From assembly GCA_021162845.1 (NCBI GenBank), contig JAGGXX010000049.1, positions 1-32,288 of the forward strand: a stretch of 32,288 bases of DNA. The letters are read 5' to 3'. The DNA is from Thermoprotei archaeon (GTDB taxonomy: Archaea; Thermoproteota; Thermoprotei; QMSL01; B3-G16). Below the pieces are notes generated by a model. That model did not search any database. It was not told the origin of the DNA and saw nothing but the letters and a program-made list of their open reading frames with translations. Position 1 is the stretch's first letter; the number at the start of each line of letters is the position of its first letter. The translations under genes and the position numbers were made by a program. This document shows, piece after piece, positions 7,745 through 15,650 of this stretch.

Positions 7745-7846
7745 TTTAACTGGTTTAAATTAAAAAATAGTTTATTTAAATCTTTAATCTCCGATATCGC
7801 TCCTCAACCTCCTCCTCAAGTTCACGGGACTAAAGCTTAAATTTAA
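7745..7846. promoter_or_regulatory. Divergent promoter region of the phosphohexomutase and ferredoxin genes
   Basis: The segment between the two divergent genes is strongly AT-rich. Read on the minus strand, TTTTTTAATTTAAA (about 7754-7767) lies about 27-40 bases before the mutase ATG and can be its TATA element. On the plus strand, CTTAAATTTAA (7836-7846) lies about 33-43 bases before the ferredoxin ATG at 7879. No operator-like dyad was found here. Confidence 0.5.
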
Positions 7847-7878
7847 TCCGTAAGAAGAAAAACACCTCGGTGAGATCG

Positions 7879-8091
7879 ATGCCCTTTAAGGTAACGGTGG
7901 ACTACAAGGCTTGTACAGGTTGCGAGACATGCGTGCAGGTGTGCCCATCACAAGTCTACGAGATGCAGGAAATGGATGTAGATGGCGAGAAGAAGAACGT
8001 CAGCGTACCCGTGAGAGCACAAGACTGCATAGGTTGCATGACATGCGTAGCCCAATGCCCATCACAAGCCATAACGGTTGAAGAAGAGTAA
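7879..8091 (+). CDS. Small 2[4Fe-4S] ferredoxin
   Basis: The 70-residue protein has two full cluster-binding motifs, CTGCETCVQVCP and CIGCMTCVAQCP, giving eight cysteines for two [4Fe-4S] clusters. Between them lies a loop (MDVDGEKKNVSVPVRAQD), and the acidic tail VEEE is usual for such carriers. It is a soluble one-electron carrier for cytoplasmic redox enzymes. An in-frame GTG at 7870 would add MRS, but GGTGAG (7868-7873) then fits as the ribosome site for ATG 7879, and MPFKVTVDY is a typical ferredoxin N-terminus. It seems monocistronic: 116 bases follow before the next gene. Its partner cannot be named; the two radical SAM enzymes downstream need such a donor but are not in the same transcript for certain. 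Confidence 0.93.
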   Translation: MPFKVTVDYKACTGCETCVQVCPSQVYEMQEMDVDGEKKNVSVPVRAQDCIGCMTCVAQCPSQAITVEEE

Positions 8092-8207
8092 GCGATGGAT
8101 CCTGAAGAGGTTACATGAACTCTCCTGAGCGTATTTTTATTTCCCCTCATAGCTTTTTAAGCAATCCATATTTTGTTGAATTCCCTAACTCTTACTGAGG
8201 CTCAGAC

Positions 8208-9482
8208 ATGCTCATTCGCCTTCCCTTTGGGAAAGAAGAAGTAGAGTTTGAAGTGCCCGATGAGAACATACTCGCGATCTTAAAGCCATTGGGGCTAGCC
8301 CCTAAGGTCGATTTAACGTCATTAACGATCAACGCTCTCTCCAGGCCGATCGGTTTGCCGCCTCTGAGCGATCTAGCCTCGAAAGGGGCTAAGGTACTAA
8401 TCGTAATAGATGACTATACCAGGAAGACTCCCACAAGGGCCCTACTCCCGCATATAATACGTGAGCTGAGGAAGGGGGGGATAAGGGAAAGCGATATAAC
8501 GATATTAATGGCCCTTGGTACGCATAGGCCCCCCTCCGAGAAGGAGGTAGAGTATAAGATCGGTAAAGAAATCCGGGACAGATATGCCGTCTTATTCCAT
8601 AACTGGAAGGATGACACTCAAATGATAAAGCTTGGTAAGGTGGACGGGAAAGTCATAGTTAAGGTTAATAAAGCCGTAAAGGAGGCCGACCTAATCCTAG
8701 GCCTCGGCATGATCATACCACATAGGGTTTCGGGATATAGCGGAGGAGGCAAGATAATTCAACCGGGGATCTCAGGTCCCGAGATAACGGGATATACCCA
8801 TTGGATGAGTGCTAAATTTCCGAGTGAGGAGATCTTGGGGGTTTTCGATAATCCCGTAAAGAGGTGTATTGACCTCATAGCCGAAGAGGCAGGATTAAAG
8901 TTCCTAGTAAACTTGGTCTTAGACGGCAGAGGGAATGTGATAGATGTCTTCGCTGGGGATTTCCGCGAAGTTCATAGGAAAGGCTCCTTCTTAGCCAAGA
9001 GGGTATATGGCGTTAAGGTGCCAGGAAAGGCGGATATAGTGATTGCTGATTGCCCTCCTCCTACTGATATAGACATGTGGCAGGCAGCTAAGTCACTTTA
9101 CGCCGCTAGCCTTGCAGTTAAGCCCGAGGGCACGATAGTGCTATTAGCTACATGTCCAGAGGGGATCTCTAAGGAGCATCCTGAGGTGGAGGAGGTGGGC
9201 TATAGGCCTTATGATGAAATAAAGTGTCTTCTCGAAAAGGGCGAGGTTACAGATCTAATCGCAGCCAGCCATATGGTTCATGTAGGCGAGATCATAAGGA
9301 GAAAGGCTCGCTGCATACTGATCTCTAAGGGCATAGGTCGAGGGCTAGCCGAACATATCGGTTTTGAATACGCCAGTAACATTGAGGAGGCATTGGAGCT
9401 AGCCATTAAGCGTCATGGCTCAAGGGCTAAGATAATCGTGTTAAGGGAGGCCCCCTCGCTCATCCCAATAGTCAAGGCGTGA
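8208..9482 (+). CDS. LarA-family nickel-pincer nucleotide-dependent 2-hydroxyacid racemase/epimerase
   Basis: The 424-residue protein matches LarA (lactate racemase, formerly DUF2088) throughout. The known catalytic and cofactor residues of LarA are present at almost the same numbering: Asp69 and Arg72 in DDYTRKTP, His106 in GTHRPPS, His172 in IIPHRVSG, the cofactor-linking Lys182 in SGGGKIIQPG, His198 in GYTHW, and Gln292/Lys295 in DMWQAAKSL. The family inverts the carbinol carbon of 2-hydroxy acids by hydride transfer using a nickel-pincer cofactor made by LarB, LarC and LarE, none of which is in this window. Neighbouring D-hydroxyacid dehydrogenase and gluconokinase-like genes point to a sugar acid rather than lactate. 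A CTTTTTAAG box near 8152-8160 is a likely TATA element. Confidence 0.9.
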   Translation: MLIRLPFGKEEVEFEVPDENILAILKPLGLAPKVDLTSLTINALSRPIGLPPLSDLASKGAKVLIVIDDYTRKTPTRALLPHIIRELRKGGIRESDITILMALGTHRPPSEKEVEYKIGKEIRDRYAVLFHNWKDDTQMIKLGKVDGKVIVKVNKAVKEADLILGLGMIIPHRVSGYSGGGKIIQPGISGPEITGYTHWMSAKFPSEEILGVFDNPVKRCIDLIAEEAGLKFLVNLVLDGRGNVIDVFAGDFREVHRKGSFLAKRVYGVKVPGKADIVIADCPPPTDIDMWQAAKSLYAASLAVKPEGTIVLLATCPEGISKEHPEVEEVGYRPYDEIKCLLEKGEVTDLIAASHMVHVGEIIRRKARCILISKGIGRGLAEHIGFEYASNIEEALELAIKRHGSRAKIIVLREAPSLIPIVKA

Positions 9483-9531
9483 ACCGCTCATGTCCATCTT
9501 ATGATTTATGAGGCGGAAACAGGTTATTTGA

Positions 9532-10551
9532 ATGGGGACTTTGATGAAGAAATGGCATATAGCGATACTATCCGGGAGCTTCGGGATTCACGCTCCAGAG
9601 GCCCTGAGCATGTTAAGGGAGATAGGGGACATAAGACGCGTGGTACCTCGTAAGGGGATCTCAGATGAAGAGATGGCCTCCATAATAGGCGATGCTCAGG
9701 CCGTTATCCTAGGGGCTTCCGGCAGAATAACTGAGAACGTCTTGGAACGTACTCCTGATCTTAGGGTAATAGCTAGGCATGGCGTTGGCCTAGATAATAT
9801 AGACTTAAAAGCCGCTACAAAACATGAGGTCGTCGTCACTTATACGCCTCACGCTAATTCGGAATCCGTAGCTGAACACACCTTTGCGATTATACTAGCG
9901 TTGCTCAGGAGAATATGCGAAGCGCGTAGGGCGGTCCTATCAGGAATGTGGCACAAGAGGTCGACGTTCATAGGCGCAGAGCTAAGGGGTAAAGTCCTAG
10001 GCATAATAGGGTTAGGTAGTATTGGGAAGCGAGTAGCGGAAATAGCCAGGCTAGGCTTCAATATGAGCGTAATGGCATACGATCCGTACGTCCCTGAGGA
10101 GGTAGCGCGGAAACTAGGCGTGAAGCTTACGGATCTGAATACCCTGCTCGAGAGCTCGGATATAATTACGATACACGCTATCCTAAGCCCTGAGACGCAT
10201 CACATGATAGGAGAGAAGGAGTTCAAGAGGATGAAACCCTCGGCAATAATAGTCAACACCGCTAGAGGGGGCATAGTAGATGAGAAAGCCCTCGTAAAGG
10301 CCCTTAGGGAAAGATGGATAGCGGGTGCTGCGCTGGACGTCATGGAGGAGGAACCCCCTAATAGAGGTAATCCCCTCCTTAATATGGACAACGTGCTCAT
10401 AACACCGCACATTGCGGCATTTACCCTGGAGGCCCTTAAGCGAATGGACATGATGATCGTAGAGGACATACGGAGGATCCATAGTGGGCTAGTGCCCCTC
10501 AGAGTGGCTAATCCCGAGGTAATACCCATGTTAGGCCTAAAGAGGAGTTGA
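9532..10551 (+). CDS. NAD(P)-dependent D-2-hydroxyacid dehydrogenase
   Basis: The 339-residue enzyme belongs to the D-isomer-specific dehydrogenase family (phosphoglycerate dehydrogenase/glyoxylate or 2-ketogluconate reductase type). The nucleotide fold carries GIIGLGSIGKRVAE at about 157-170. The catalytic triad is visible as Arg245 (NTARGGIVDE), Glu274 (LDVMEEEP) and His293 (ITPHIAAFT). It oxidises a D-2-hydroxy acid to the 2-keto acid or the reverse. It lacks the C-terminal ACT/ASB domains of long SerA proteins. ATG 9532 is used; ATG 9544 is a possible alternative. It lies 49 bases after larA and 2 bases before the kinase, so the three likely form one pathway. Substrate is inferred only from context. 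Confidence 0.9.
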   Translation: MGTLMKKWHIAILSGSFGIHAPEALSMLREIGDIRRVVPRKGISDEEMASIIGDAQAVILGASGRITENVLERTPDLRVIARHGVGLDNIDLKAATKHEVVVTYTPHANSESVAEHTFAIILALLRRICEARRAVLSGMWHKRSTFIGAELRGKVLGIIGLGSIGKRVAEIARLGFNMSVMAYDPYVPEEVARKLGVKLTDLNTLLESSDIITIHAILSPETHHMIGEKEFKRMKPSAIIVNTARGGIVDEKALVKALRERWIAGAALDVMEEEPPNRGNPLLNMDNVLITPHIAAFTLEALKRMDMMIVEDIRRIHSGLVPLRVANPEVIPMLGLKRS

Positions 10552-10553
10552 AC

Positions 10554-12116
10554 GTGAAAAAGCCTGAGGTCCGGATATTAGCCGTGGATATTGGCACCAC
10601 GAACGTCAAAGCCGCGGTATTTGATGAGCAAGGGCATATGCTTTCCTTCGCTTCTAAGGAAGTGCCCATATACTCCCCTATTCCTGGCTCAGCCATTCAA
10701 AGGTTGGAGGAGCTTAACCAGGCGGCGCTTTTAGTAATTAAGACAGCTTTAAAACGATGTAATTTTAGCTCAGTTGACGTCTTAGCGTTAAGTGCTCAAA
10801 TGCACGGGCTTGCGGCTATTGATGAAACCGGAAAGGAGATCTTACCATTAATAACCTATCTGGATACCCGCGCCGGGGGGATAATGAACGTCCTAGCAAA
10901 GGAAGTAGACCCCTACCTCCTCTATAAGGAAACCGGTTGTCCCCCTTTGTTCGTTTACCCCTTAGCTAAGCTCATATGGTTGAGGGAGAAGAAGCCTGAA
11001 GTCTTCAGGAGGGCACGCTGGTTCCTATCTATAAAGGACTACATGATGTTCAGGCTCATTGGTGAGCCTTACATAGATAAATCCGTGGCCTCGGGATCTC
11101 AGTTGCTCAACGTAAATACATTAAGGTGGAGCGATATATCGCTAGAACTCGCCGGTATAGACGAGGAATTATTACCTCACCTAGAGGATGGTGAGGAGCA
11201 GTTCGTAGAGCTGCCGATAAAGAGTTCGCGTATCCTAGGGCTTAAGGATCCGATCCCTATAGTACTAGGTGGCTCCGATGGCGCCCTTCATAGCTTAGGC
11301 GTAGGATCCATAAAGAGGGGCATGTTAGCCCTTAACTTAGGCACCAGTGGAGCGATTCGAGGTATATCCGCTAGACCTCTAACAGATGCGTCGAGGGACA
11401 TGAGGTTCTTCTGCTATTACATAGGCTATGGCCTTAGACTTCCGGGAGGCGCTGTAAATAACGCAGGCATATGCCTTAGATGGTTCAGGGATTCCCTCGG
11501 TCAGCCCGAGAAAATGCTCAGCGAGCTCCTGAGCATAAGTCCCTATGATTTGCTCTCAAGGGAAGCTGAAAGGGCTTGTGCTGCCTCCGATGGATTGATA
11601 GTCCTACCGTTCTTCAGTGGAGAGCGTTTTCCGGTAAGGGATCCCTTCTCGAGATGCGTGATCTTTGGTTTAACGTTGAGGCATGGAAGGCATCATTTAA
11701 TACGAGGGCTCATGGAAGGGGTGATCTACACGCTTAGGTGGATCTATGAGGCCATGGAGGAGAACGGCCTAAAGGGCTGCATCATAAGAACTGGTGGTGG
11801 CGGGTCTAGGTCCAGGCTTTGGCGTCAAATACAGGCGGATGTATTCAAGATGCCTGTTGAACGAACGGAGGTCGAAGAGGCGTCACTTCTTGGAGCTGCT
11901 ATCATGGGCGCTATAGCCATAGGCCTATATAAGGATGTGGAGGAAGCTGTGAGCAATATGGTCAGGGTGAAGGAACGAATTGATCCCATAAAGGAGAACT
12001 TCTCCAAATACGAAAGAGCCTACGACTTCTTCAAGTACCTATACGAAACCCTTAAACAAGCCTTCAGGAGGCATAGCCACTTTAGCTTAAAAGGTGAGGA
12101 GGCTTATTACCCGTGA
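10554..12116 (+). CDS. FGGY-family carbohydrate kinase, gluconokinase-like
   Basis: The protein, about 520 residues, has the FGGY/ASKHA kinase plan: an N-terminal phosphate loop LAVDIGTTNVKAAVFDEQG, the catalytic Asp in GGSDGALHSLGVG (about 242), NLGTSGAIRG, and the adenosine loop TGGGGSRSRLWRQIQAD. The GSDGALHSLGVGS...LGTSGAIR pair resembles Bacillus-type gluconokinase more than glycerol kinase, so a sugar acid or ketose is the likely substrate, giving a phosphorylated product. An in-frame TTG at 10548 overlaps the previous stop, but AGAGGAG (10541-10547) is well spaced for GTG 10554, which I chose. The 3' end overlaps the next gene by 4 bases (GTGA), so translation is coupled. Confidence 0.88.
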   Translation: MKKPEVRILAVDIGTTNVKAAVFDEQGHMLSFASKEVPIYSPIPGSAIQRLEELNQAALLVIKTALKRCNFSSVDVLALSAQMHGLAAIDETGKEILPLITYLDTRAGGIMNVLAKEVDPYLLYKETGCPPLFVYPLAKLIWLREKKPEVFRRARWFLSIKDYMMFRLIGEPYIDKSVASGSQLLNVNTLRWSDISLELAGIDEELLPHLEDGEEQFVELPIKSSRILGLKDPIPIVLGGSDGALHSLGVGSIKRGMLALNLGTSGAIRGISARPLTDASRDMRFFCYYIGYGLRLPGGAVNNAGICLRWFRDSLGQPEKMLSELLSISPYDLLSREAERACAASDGLIVLPFFSGERFPVRDPFSRCVIFGLTLRHGRHHLIRGLMEGVIYTLRWIYEAMEENGLKGCIIRTGGGGSRSRLWRQIQADVFKMPVERTEVEEASLLGAAIMGAIAIGLYKDVEEAVSNMVRVKERIDPIKENFSKYERAYDFFKYLYETLKQAFRRHSHFSLKGEEAYYP

Positions 12117-13198
12117 GGGCAGGTCATTTAAGGATCGACGAGAGCTTGCTTGGATGCCCTACCGTAAGAGAAGCCCTTCTGTACGAGAAGGTAAGGGGGA
12201 GTAAGGTCAGGTGTAACCTCTGCGAAAGGAGGTGCTTGATAGGGGAAGGAGCTACGGGCTTCTGCAGGACTAGGGCTAATATAGGCGGGAGGCTCTATAC
12301 CTTGGTATATGGCGACCTCTCAGCCCTTGAATCAAGGCCTATAGAGATAAAGCCATTCTTCCACTTCTGGCCCGGCTCTACGGCCCTGACCTTTAGCACA
12401 TGGTCCTGTAATTTTAAGTGTCCATGGTGCCAGAACTGGACCCTCTCCAGGGCGACACCCGACCCTCCATCGGCGACCTATATCCCTCCCGAACACGTAA
12501 TTAGGGTGGCTAAGGCTAATGGCGATGAAGGTACGTGCGTTTCGCTTAATGAGCCGACTCTCCTCTTTGAGTACTCGCTCGATGTGTTTCAGATGGCAAA
12601 GGAGAACGACCTGTATAACACCTACGTGAGTAACGGATACATGACGTTAAGGGCCCTAGAATTGCTCAAGAGCGCAGGACTCGATGCAATAAAGATCGAT
12701 ATAAAGGGGGATGACCAGGTCATGAAGAAGTACAATAGCGCCCAAGTAGATATCGTATGGAGAAATGCCAGGAAGGCCAAGGACATGGGATTACACGTTG
12801 AAATAGTCTATTTAGTCATAACCGGGGTCACCGATCAGGAGGATATGATGGCTGAGGTGATAAGGAGACACCTTAAGGAGCTGGGACCAGAAGTTCCGCT
12901 TCACTTTACTAGGTATTTCCCTGCCTACGAGTTCACGGCCCCTCCCACATCCATAAGGAAACTCGAAGTAGCCTATAAGATGGCGAGGGAAATGGGCATT
13001 GAATTCCCCTATATTGGGAACGTGGCTGGGCATCCCTTCGAGAACACGTACTGCCCAGAATGCGGGGAGCTACTGATTAGACGCTACGGCGTCAGGATAA
13101 TCAGGTACAGGATAACGGAGGACAAGAAGTGCCCCAAATGCAAGCGTGAGATACCGATAGCCGGGAGGCATATTAGGAAGATAAGGCCCCTTATATAG
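12113..13198 (+). CDS. Radical SAM protein of the AmmeMemoRadiSam/PflA-like type (COG1180)
   Basis: The 361-residue protein starts with a Cys module (C34, C37, C41, C51 in CNLCERRCLIGEGATGFC) and has the radical SAM motif at C99-C103-C106 (TWSCNFKCPWCQNW). Residues 110-290 form the partial TIM barrel. A C-terminal zinc-ribbon-like segment has CPECG and CPKCK. The module order matches the AmmeMemoRadiSam radical SAM family and its COG1180 relatives, whose usual partners (AMMECR1 and Memo) are not in this window. The reaction is unknown. It starts at GTG, overlapping the kinase stop. Its place at the end of a sugar-acid operon may be read-through rather than shared function. Confidence 0.85.
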   Translation: MRAGHLRIDESLLGCPTVREALLYEKVRGSKVRCNLCERRCLIGEGATGFCRTRANIGGRLYTLVYGDLSALESRPIEIKPFFHFWPGSTALTFSTWSCNFKCPWCQNWTLSRATPDPPSATYIPPEHVIRVAKANGDEGTCVSLNEPTLLFEYSLDVFQMAKENDLYNTYVSNGYMTLRALELLKSAGLDAIKIDIKGDDQVMKKYNSAQVDIVWRNARKAKDMGLHVEIVYLVITGVTDQEDMMAEVIRRHLKELGPEVPLHFTRYFPAYEFTAPPTSIRKLEVAYKMAREMGIEFPYIGNVAGHPFENTYCPECGELLIRRYGVRIIRYRITEDKKCPKCKREIPIAGRHIRKIRPLI

Positions 13199-13204
13199 GG
13201 GATC

Positions 13205-14233
13205 ATGAACGGAACTCAGATGTCCAAAGCCCAGCTCATCAGGATAACGCCTGAAACAGGAGTGCCATTGGTGGGCACCGTAGCCTTCGGCATAATAGAT
13301 AGAGGGACCAATGTGCTTCAAGTAAGACCGATAACGCTTTGTCCTCTCTCCTGCATCTTCTGCTCCACGGACGCCGGTCCGAACTCTAGAGGGAGGCTTT
13401 CCGAGTATATCGTGGATCTCGATTACCTCTTGGAGGCCTTTTATGACATAGCGCGTTATAAGGGCCTCCATAAGCTCGAGGCACACATAGACACGGTAGG
13501 AGACCCTCTTTCGTATCCTAGGATAGTCGACCTAGTACAGGAATTGGCCTCCATCAAAGGGGTAGAGGTCATCTCATTACAAACGCATGGTGTCCTTCTC
13601 ACGGAACACCTCATAGATGAGCTAGAGGCAGCTGGCCTTTCGAGGATAAACCTCTCCATTGATGCGCTCGACCCAGCGCTTGCCAGGCTCCTGTCGGGTA
13701 CTAGGACGTATGACGTTGAGAGAATTAAGGAGATCGCGGAGTACATAGCCAATTCTAGGATAGACTTGCTACTAGCCCCGGTATGGGTCCCTGGGATCAA
13801 CGATGAGGAAATGCCGAAGATAATAGAATACGCCCTTTCAATAGGAGCCGGTAAGCACTGGCCCCCTCTAGGGATACAGAAATATGAGGCGCATAAGCAT
13901 GGCAGGAAACCATATGGAGTCCGTCCTATGTCCTGGAGAAAGTTCTACTCTAAGTTAAGGGAGTGGGAACGAAGGTACTCTGTTAAGCTGGTGCTGAAGC
14001 CTGAGGACTTCGGTATTCATAAGAGGCGTATGTTACCTGTACCATTTAGGTTAGGCGAAAAAGTATACGTTGACGTAATGCTCCCAGGGTGGCTTAAAAG
14101 GGAGAAGATAGGCGTAACAAGGAATAGGGCCATAACCATAATTAATGCGGAGAGAGTCCCGTTAGGTATCAGGATGAGGGTTCGTATAATTAGGATTAAG
14201 GATAATATATTAATGGCTCAACCGGAGCCCTAG
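13205..14233 (+). CDS. Archaeal radical SAM protein (COG2100 type)
   Basis: The 342-residue protein has a radical SAM Cys triad in [13 protein letters not shown] (about residues 43-55), followed by SAM-binding strands ([30 protein letters not shown]). After the barrel, the last 60 residues (from about [13 protein letters not shown]) read like a small beta-barrel of the TRAM/OB type that often binds RNA. This domain pairing matches the uncharacterised archaeal Fe-S oxidoreductase family COG2100. RNA modification is plausible but unproven. It begins 6 bases after the previous radical SAM gene, so both are probably cotranscribed. The stop codon interlocks with the convergent thiC stop by 4 bases. 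Confidence 0.8.
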   Translation: MNGTQMSKAQLIRITPETGVPLVGTVAFGIIDRGTNVLQVRPITLCPLSCIFCSTDAGPNSRGRLSEYIVDLDYLLEAFYDIARYKGLHKLEAHIDTVGDPLSYPRIVDLVQELASIKGVEVISLQTHGVLLTEHLIDELEAAGLSRINLSIDALDPALARLLSGTRTYDVERIKEIAEYIANSRIDLLLAPVWVPGINDEEMPKIIEYALSIGAGKHWPPLGIQKYEAHKHGRKPYGVRPMSWRKFYSKLREWERRYSVKLVLKPEDFGIHKRRMLPVPFRLGEKVYVDVMLPGWLKREKIGVTRNRAITIINAERVPLGIRMRVRIIRIKDNILMAQPEP

Positions 14234-15519
14234 TCCTCTTTAAGGAACTTTGAGAGGAGGACGTAGACACATAGGTCACCACACATGGTACAAGGTCCCT
14301 TGGATGAAGCCCCAAACTGCTCGTGTATCTTCTTAGCCCTCTCCTTATCCATGCTGAGCTCGTACATAGTACTCCAGTCAAGTCCAGCCCTAGCTTTAGA
14401 GATCCTGAAATCCCACTCCTTTGCCTTGGCGCCTAACTTCACTATGTCCCCTGCATGGGCCGCTATCTTAGCAGCAATTAGCCCATCCTTTACCTGCTCA
14501 GGTGTGGGCAGAGCTAAATGTTCAGCAGGCGTTAAGTAGCATATGAGATCAGCGCCCTCAGCGGCAGCTATCGCCGCTCCTATAGCGGCTGCTATGTGGT
14601 CATATCCCATGGCCACATCCGTTGGTAGGGGACCGAGCACGTAATACGGCGCCCCTCTGCATATCGCCTTTTCAATACGAACGTCAGCGGCTATCTCATT
14701 TAAGGGTACATGTCCCGGCCCCTCCACCATGACCTGTACGCCTTTATCCCATGCACGGCGAACTAACTCAGCCACGTTAAGTAGTTCTGAAAGCTGGAAG
14801 TAATCATGGCTATCCGCTATCGCGCCCGGCCTTAAGGCATCCCCTATGCTTATGACAGCATCATACTCGGCTAGCATCTCCAGGAGGTAATCGTAATTTT
14901 TGAAGAATGGGTTCTCTTGATCGTTATATAGCATCCAAGCGGCCAGTATTGTTCCTCCTCTGCTTGGTATCCCAGCTAACCTTTTAGTCTTCCTCATCTT
15001 AGCTACGAGCTCTTTAGTAATACCTGCATGGATGGTCATGAAGTCTACACCATCTTTAAGATGCCTCTCTACGACGTTGAAAATGTCATCCTCAGTCATG
15101 TAGATGCCAGCGCTGCTCTTCTTAGTTACGTCTATGAATGCCTGATATATGGGAACGGTCCCGAACGGGACATTGGCTATTGATAAGAGCCTCCTCCTTA
15201 TTCCGTCAAGATCCCCTCCAATGCTCAAATCCATTATCGTATCAGTGCCGTACTTCAGGGCCGTCTTGACCTTCTCCTCCTCCATCTCTACATTCACTAC
15301 CATGGTGGAGGTCCCAACGTTAACGTTTACCTTAGTGCTCAGACCTTCGCCTATCCCCACGATCCTGATGTTCTCCCTGATCTCATTTCGGGGTACTATC
15401 ACGACACCCCTAGCTATCCTCTCCCTAATCTTCTCAGGTGAACAGTCCTCAATCTTAGCTACGCGTATCATTTCATCCGTGATGTTCCCGCTCCTGGCGA
15501 TCTCCATTAAGGTAGGCAT
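14230..15519 (-). CDS. thiC: Phosphomethylpyrimidine synthase ThiC
   Basis: The 429-residue enzyme converts aminoimidazole ribotide to HMP phosphate in thiamine biosynthesis, using SAM and a [4Fe-4S] cluster. Family segments are clear: [90 protein letters not shown] and [12 protein letters not shown]. The C-terminal cluster motif is CTMCGDLC, that is C-x2-C-x3-C, one residue shorter than the C-x2-C-x4-C of bacterial ThiC. Length fits the short archaeal form without the N-terminal extension. No TPP riboswitch is visible in the roughly 130 bases upstream. It is transcribed divergently from serS. Confidence 0.96.
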   Translation of the reverse strand: MPTLMEIARSGNITDEMIRVAKIEDCSPEKIRERIARGVVIVPRNEIRENIRIVGIGEGLSTKVNVNVGTSTMVVNVEMEEEKVKTALKYGTDTIMDLSIGGDLDGIRRRLLSIANVPFGTVPIYQAFIDVTKKSSAGIYMTEDDIFNVVERHLKDGVDFMTIHAGITKELVAKMRKTKRLAGIPSRGGTILAAWMLYNDQENPFFKNYDYLLEMLAEYDAVISIGDALRPGAIADSHDYFQLSELLNVAELVRRAWDKGVQVMVEGPGHVPLNEIAADVRIEKAICRGAPYYVLGPLPTDVAMGYDHIAAAIGAAIAAAEGADLICYLTPAEHLALPTPEQVKDGLIAAKIAAHAGDIVKLGAKAKEWDFRISKARAGLDWSTMYELSMDKERAKKIHEQFGASSKGPCTMCGDLCVYVLLSKFLKED

Positions 15520-15590
15520 ACGAGATACCCGTCGTTTTAAGAACGGTTCTAAAAGTTAAGCATTCCCCTTGGGTGGAGGACCTTGAAATA

Positions 15591-15600
15591 AATATATAAG
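15591..15600 (+). promoter_or_regulatory. TATA box of the seryl-tRNA synthetase gene
   Basis: AATATATAAG is a strong archaeal TATA-like sequence in the space between divergent thiC and serS. It predicts a transcript start near 15620 and a leader of about 30 bases containing GGTGA (15642-15646), which sits 4 bases before the GTG start. Confidence 0.55.
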
Positions 15601-15650
15601 CACCTTCGAGCTTCTACCAGACGATACAACCTCCTCATGCTGGTGAAACC

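Noticed and set aside
13070-13486. Open frame of 138 codons on the minus strand
   Set aside because: It spans the junction of the two radical SAM genes on the opposite strand and has no recognisable domain.
15520-15650. TPP riboswitch before thiC
   Set aside because: No CUGAGA-type thi-box or matching stem was found in the short leader on the minus strand.
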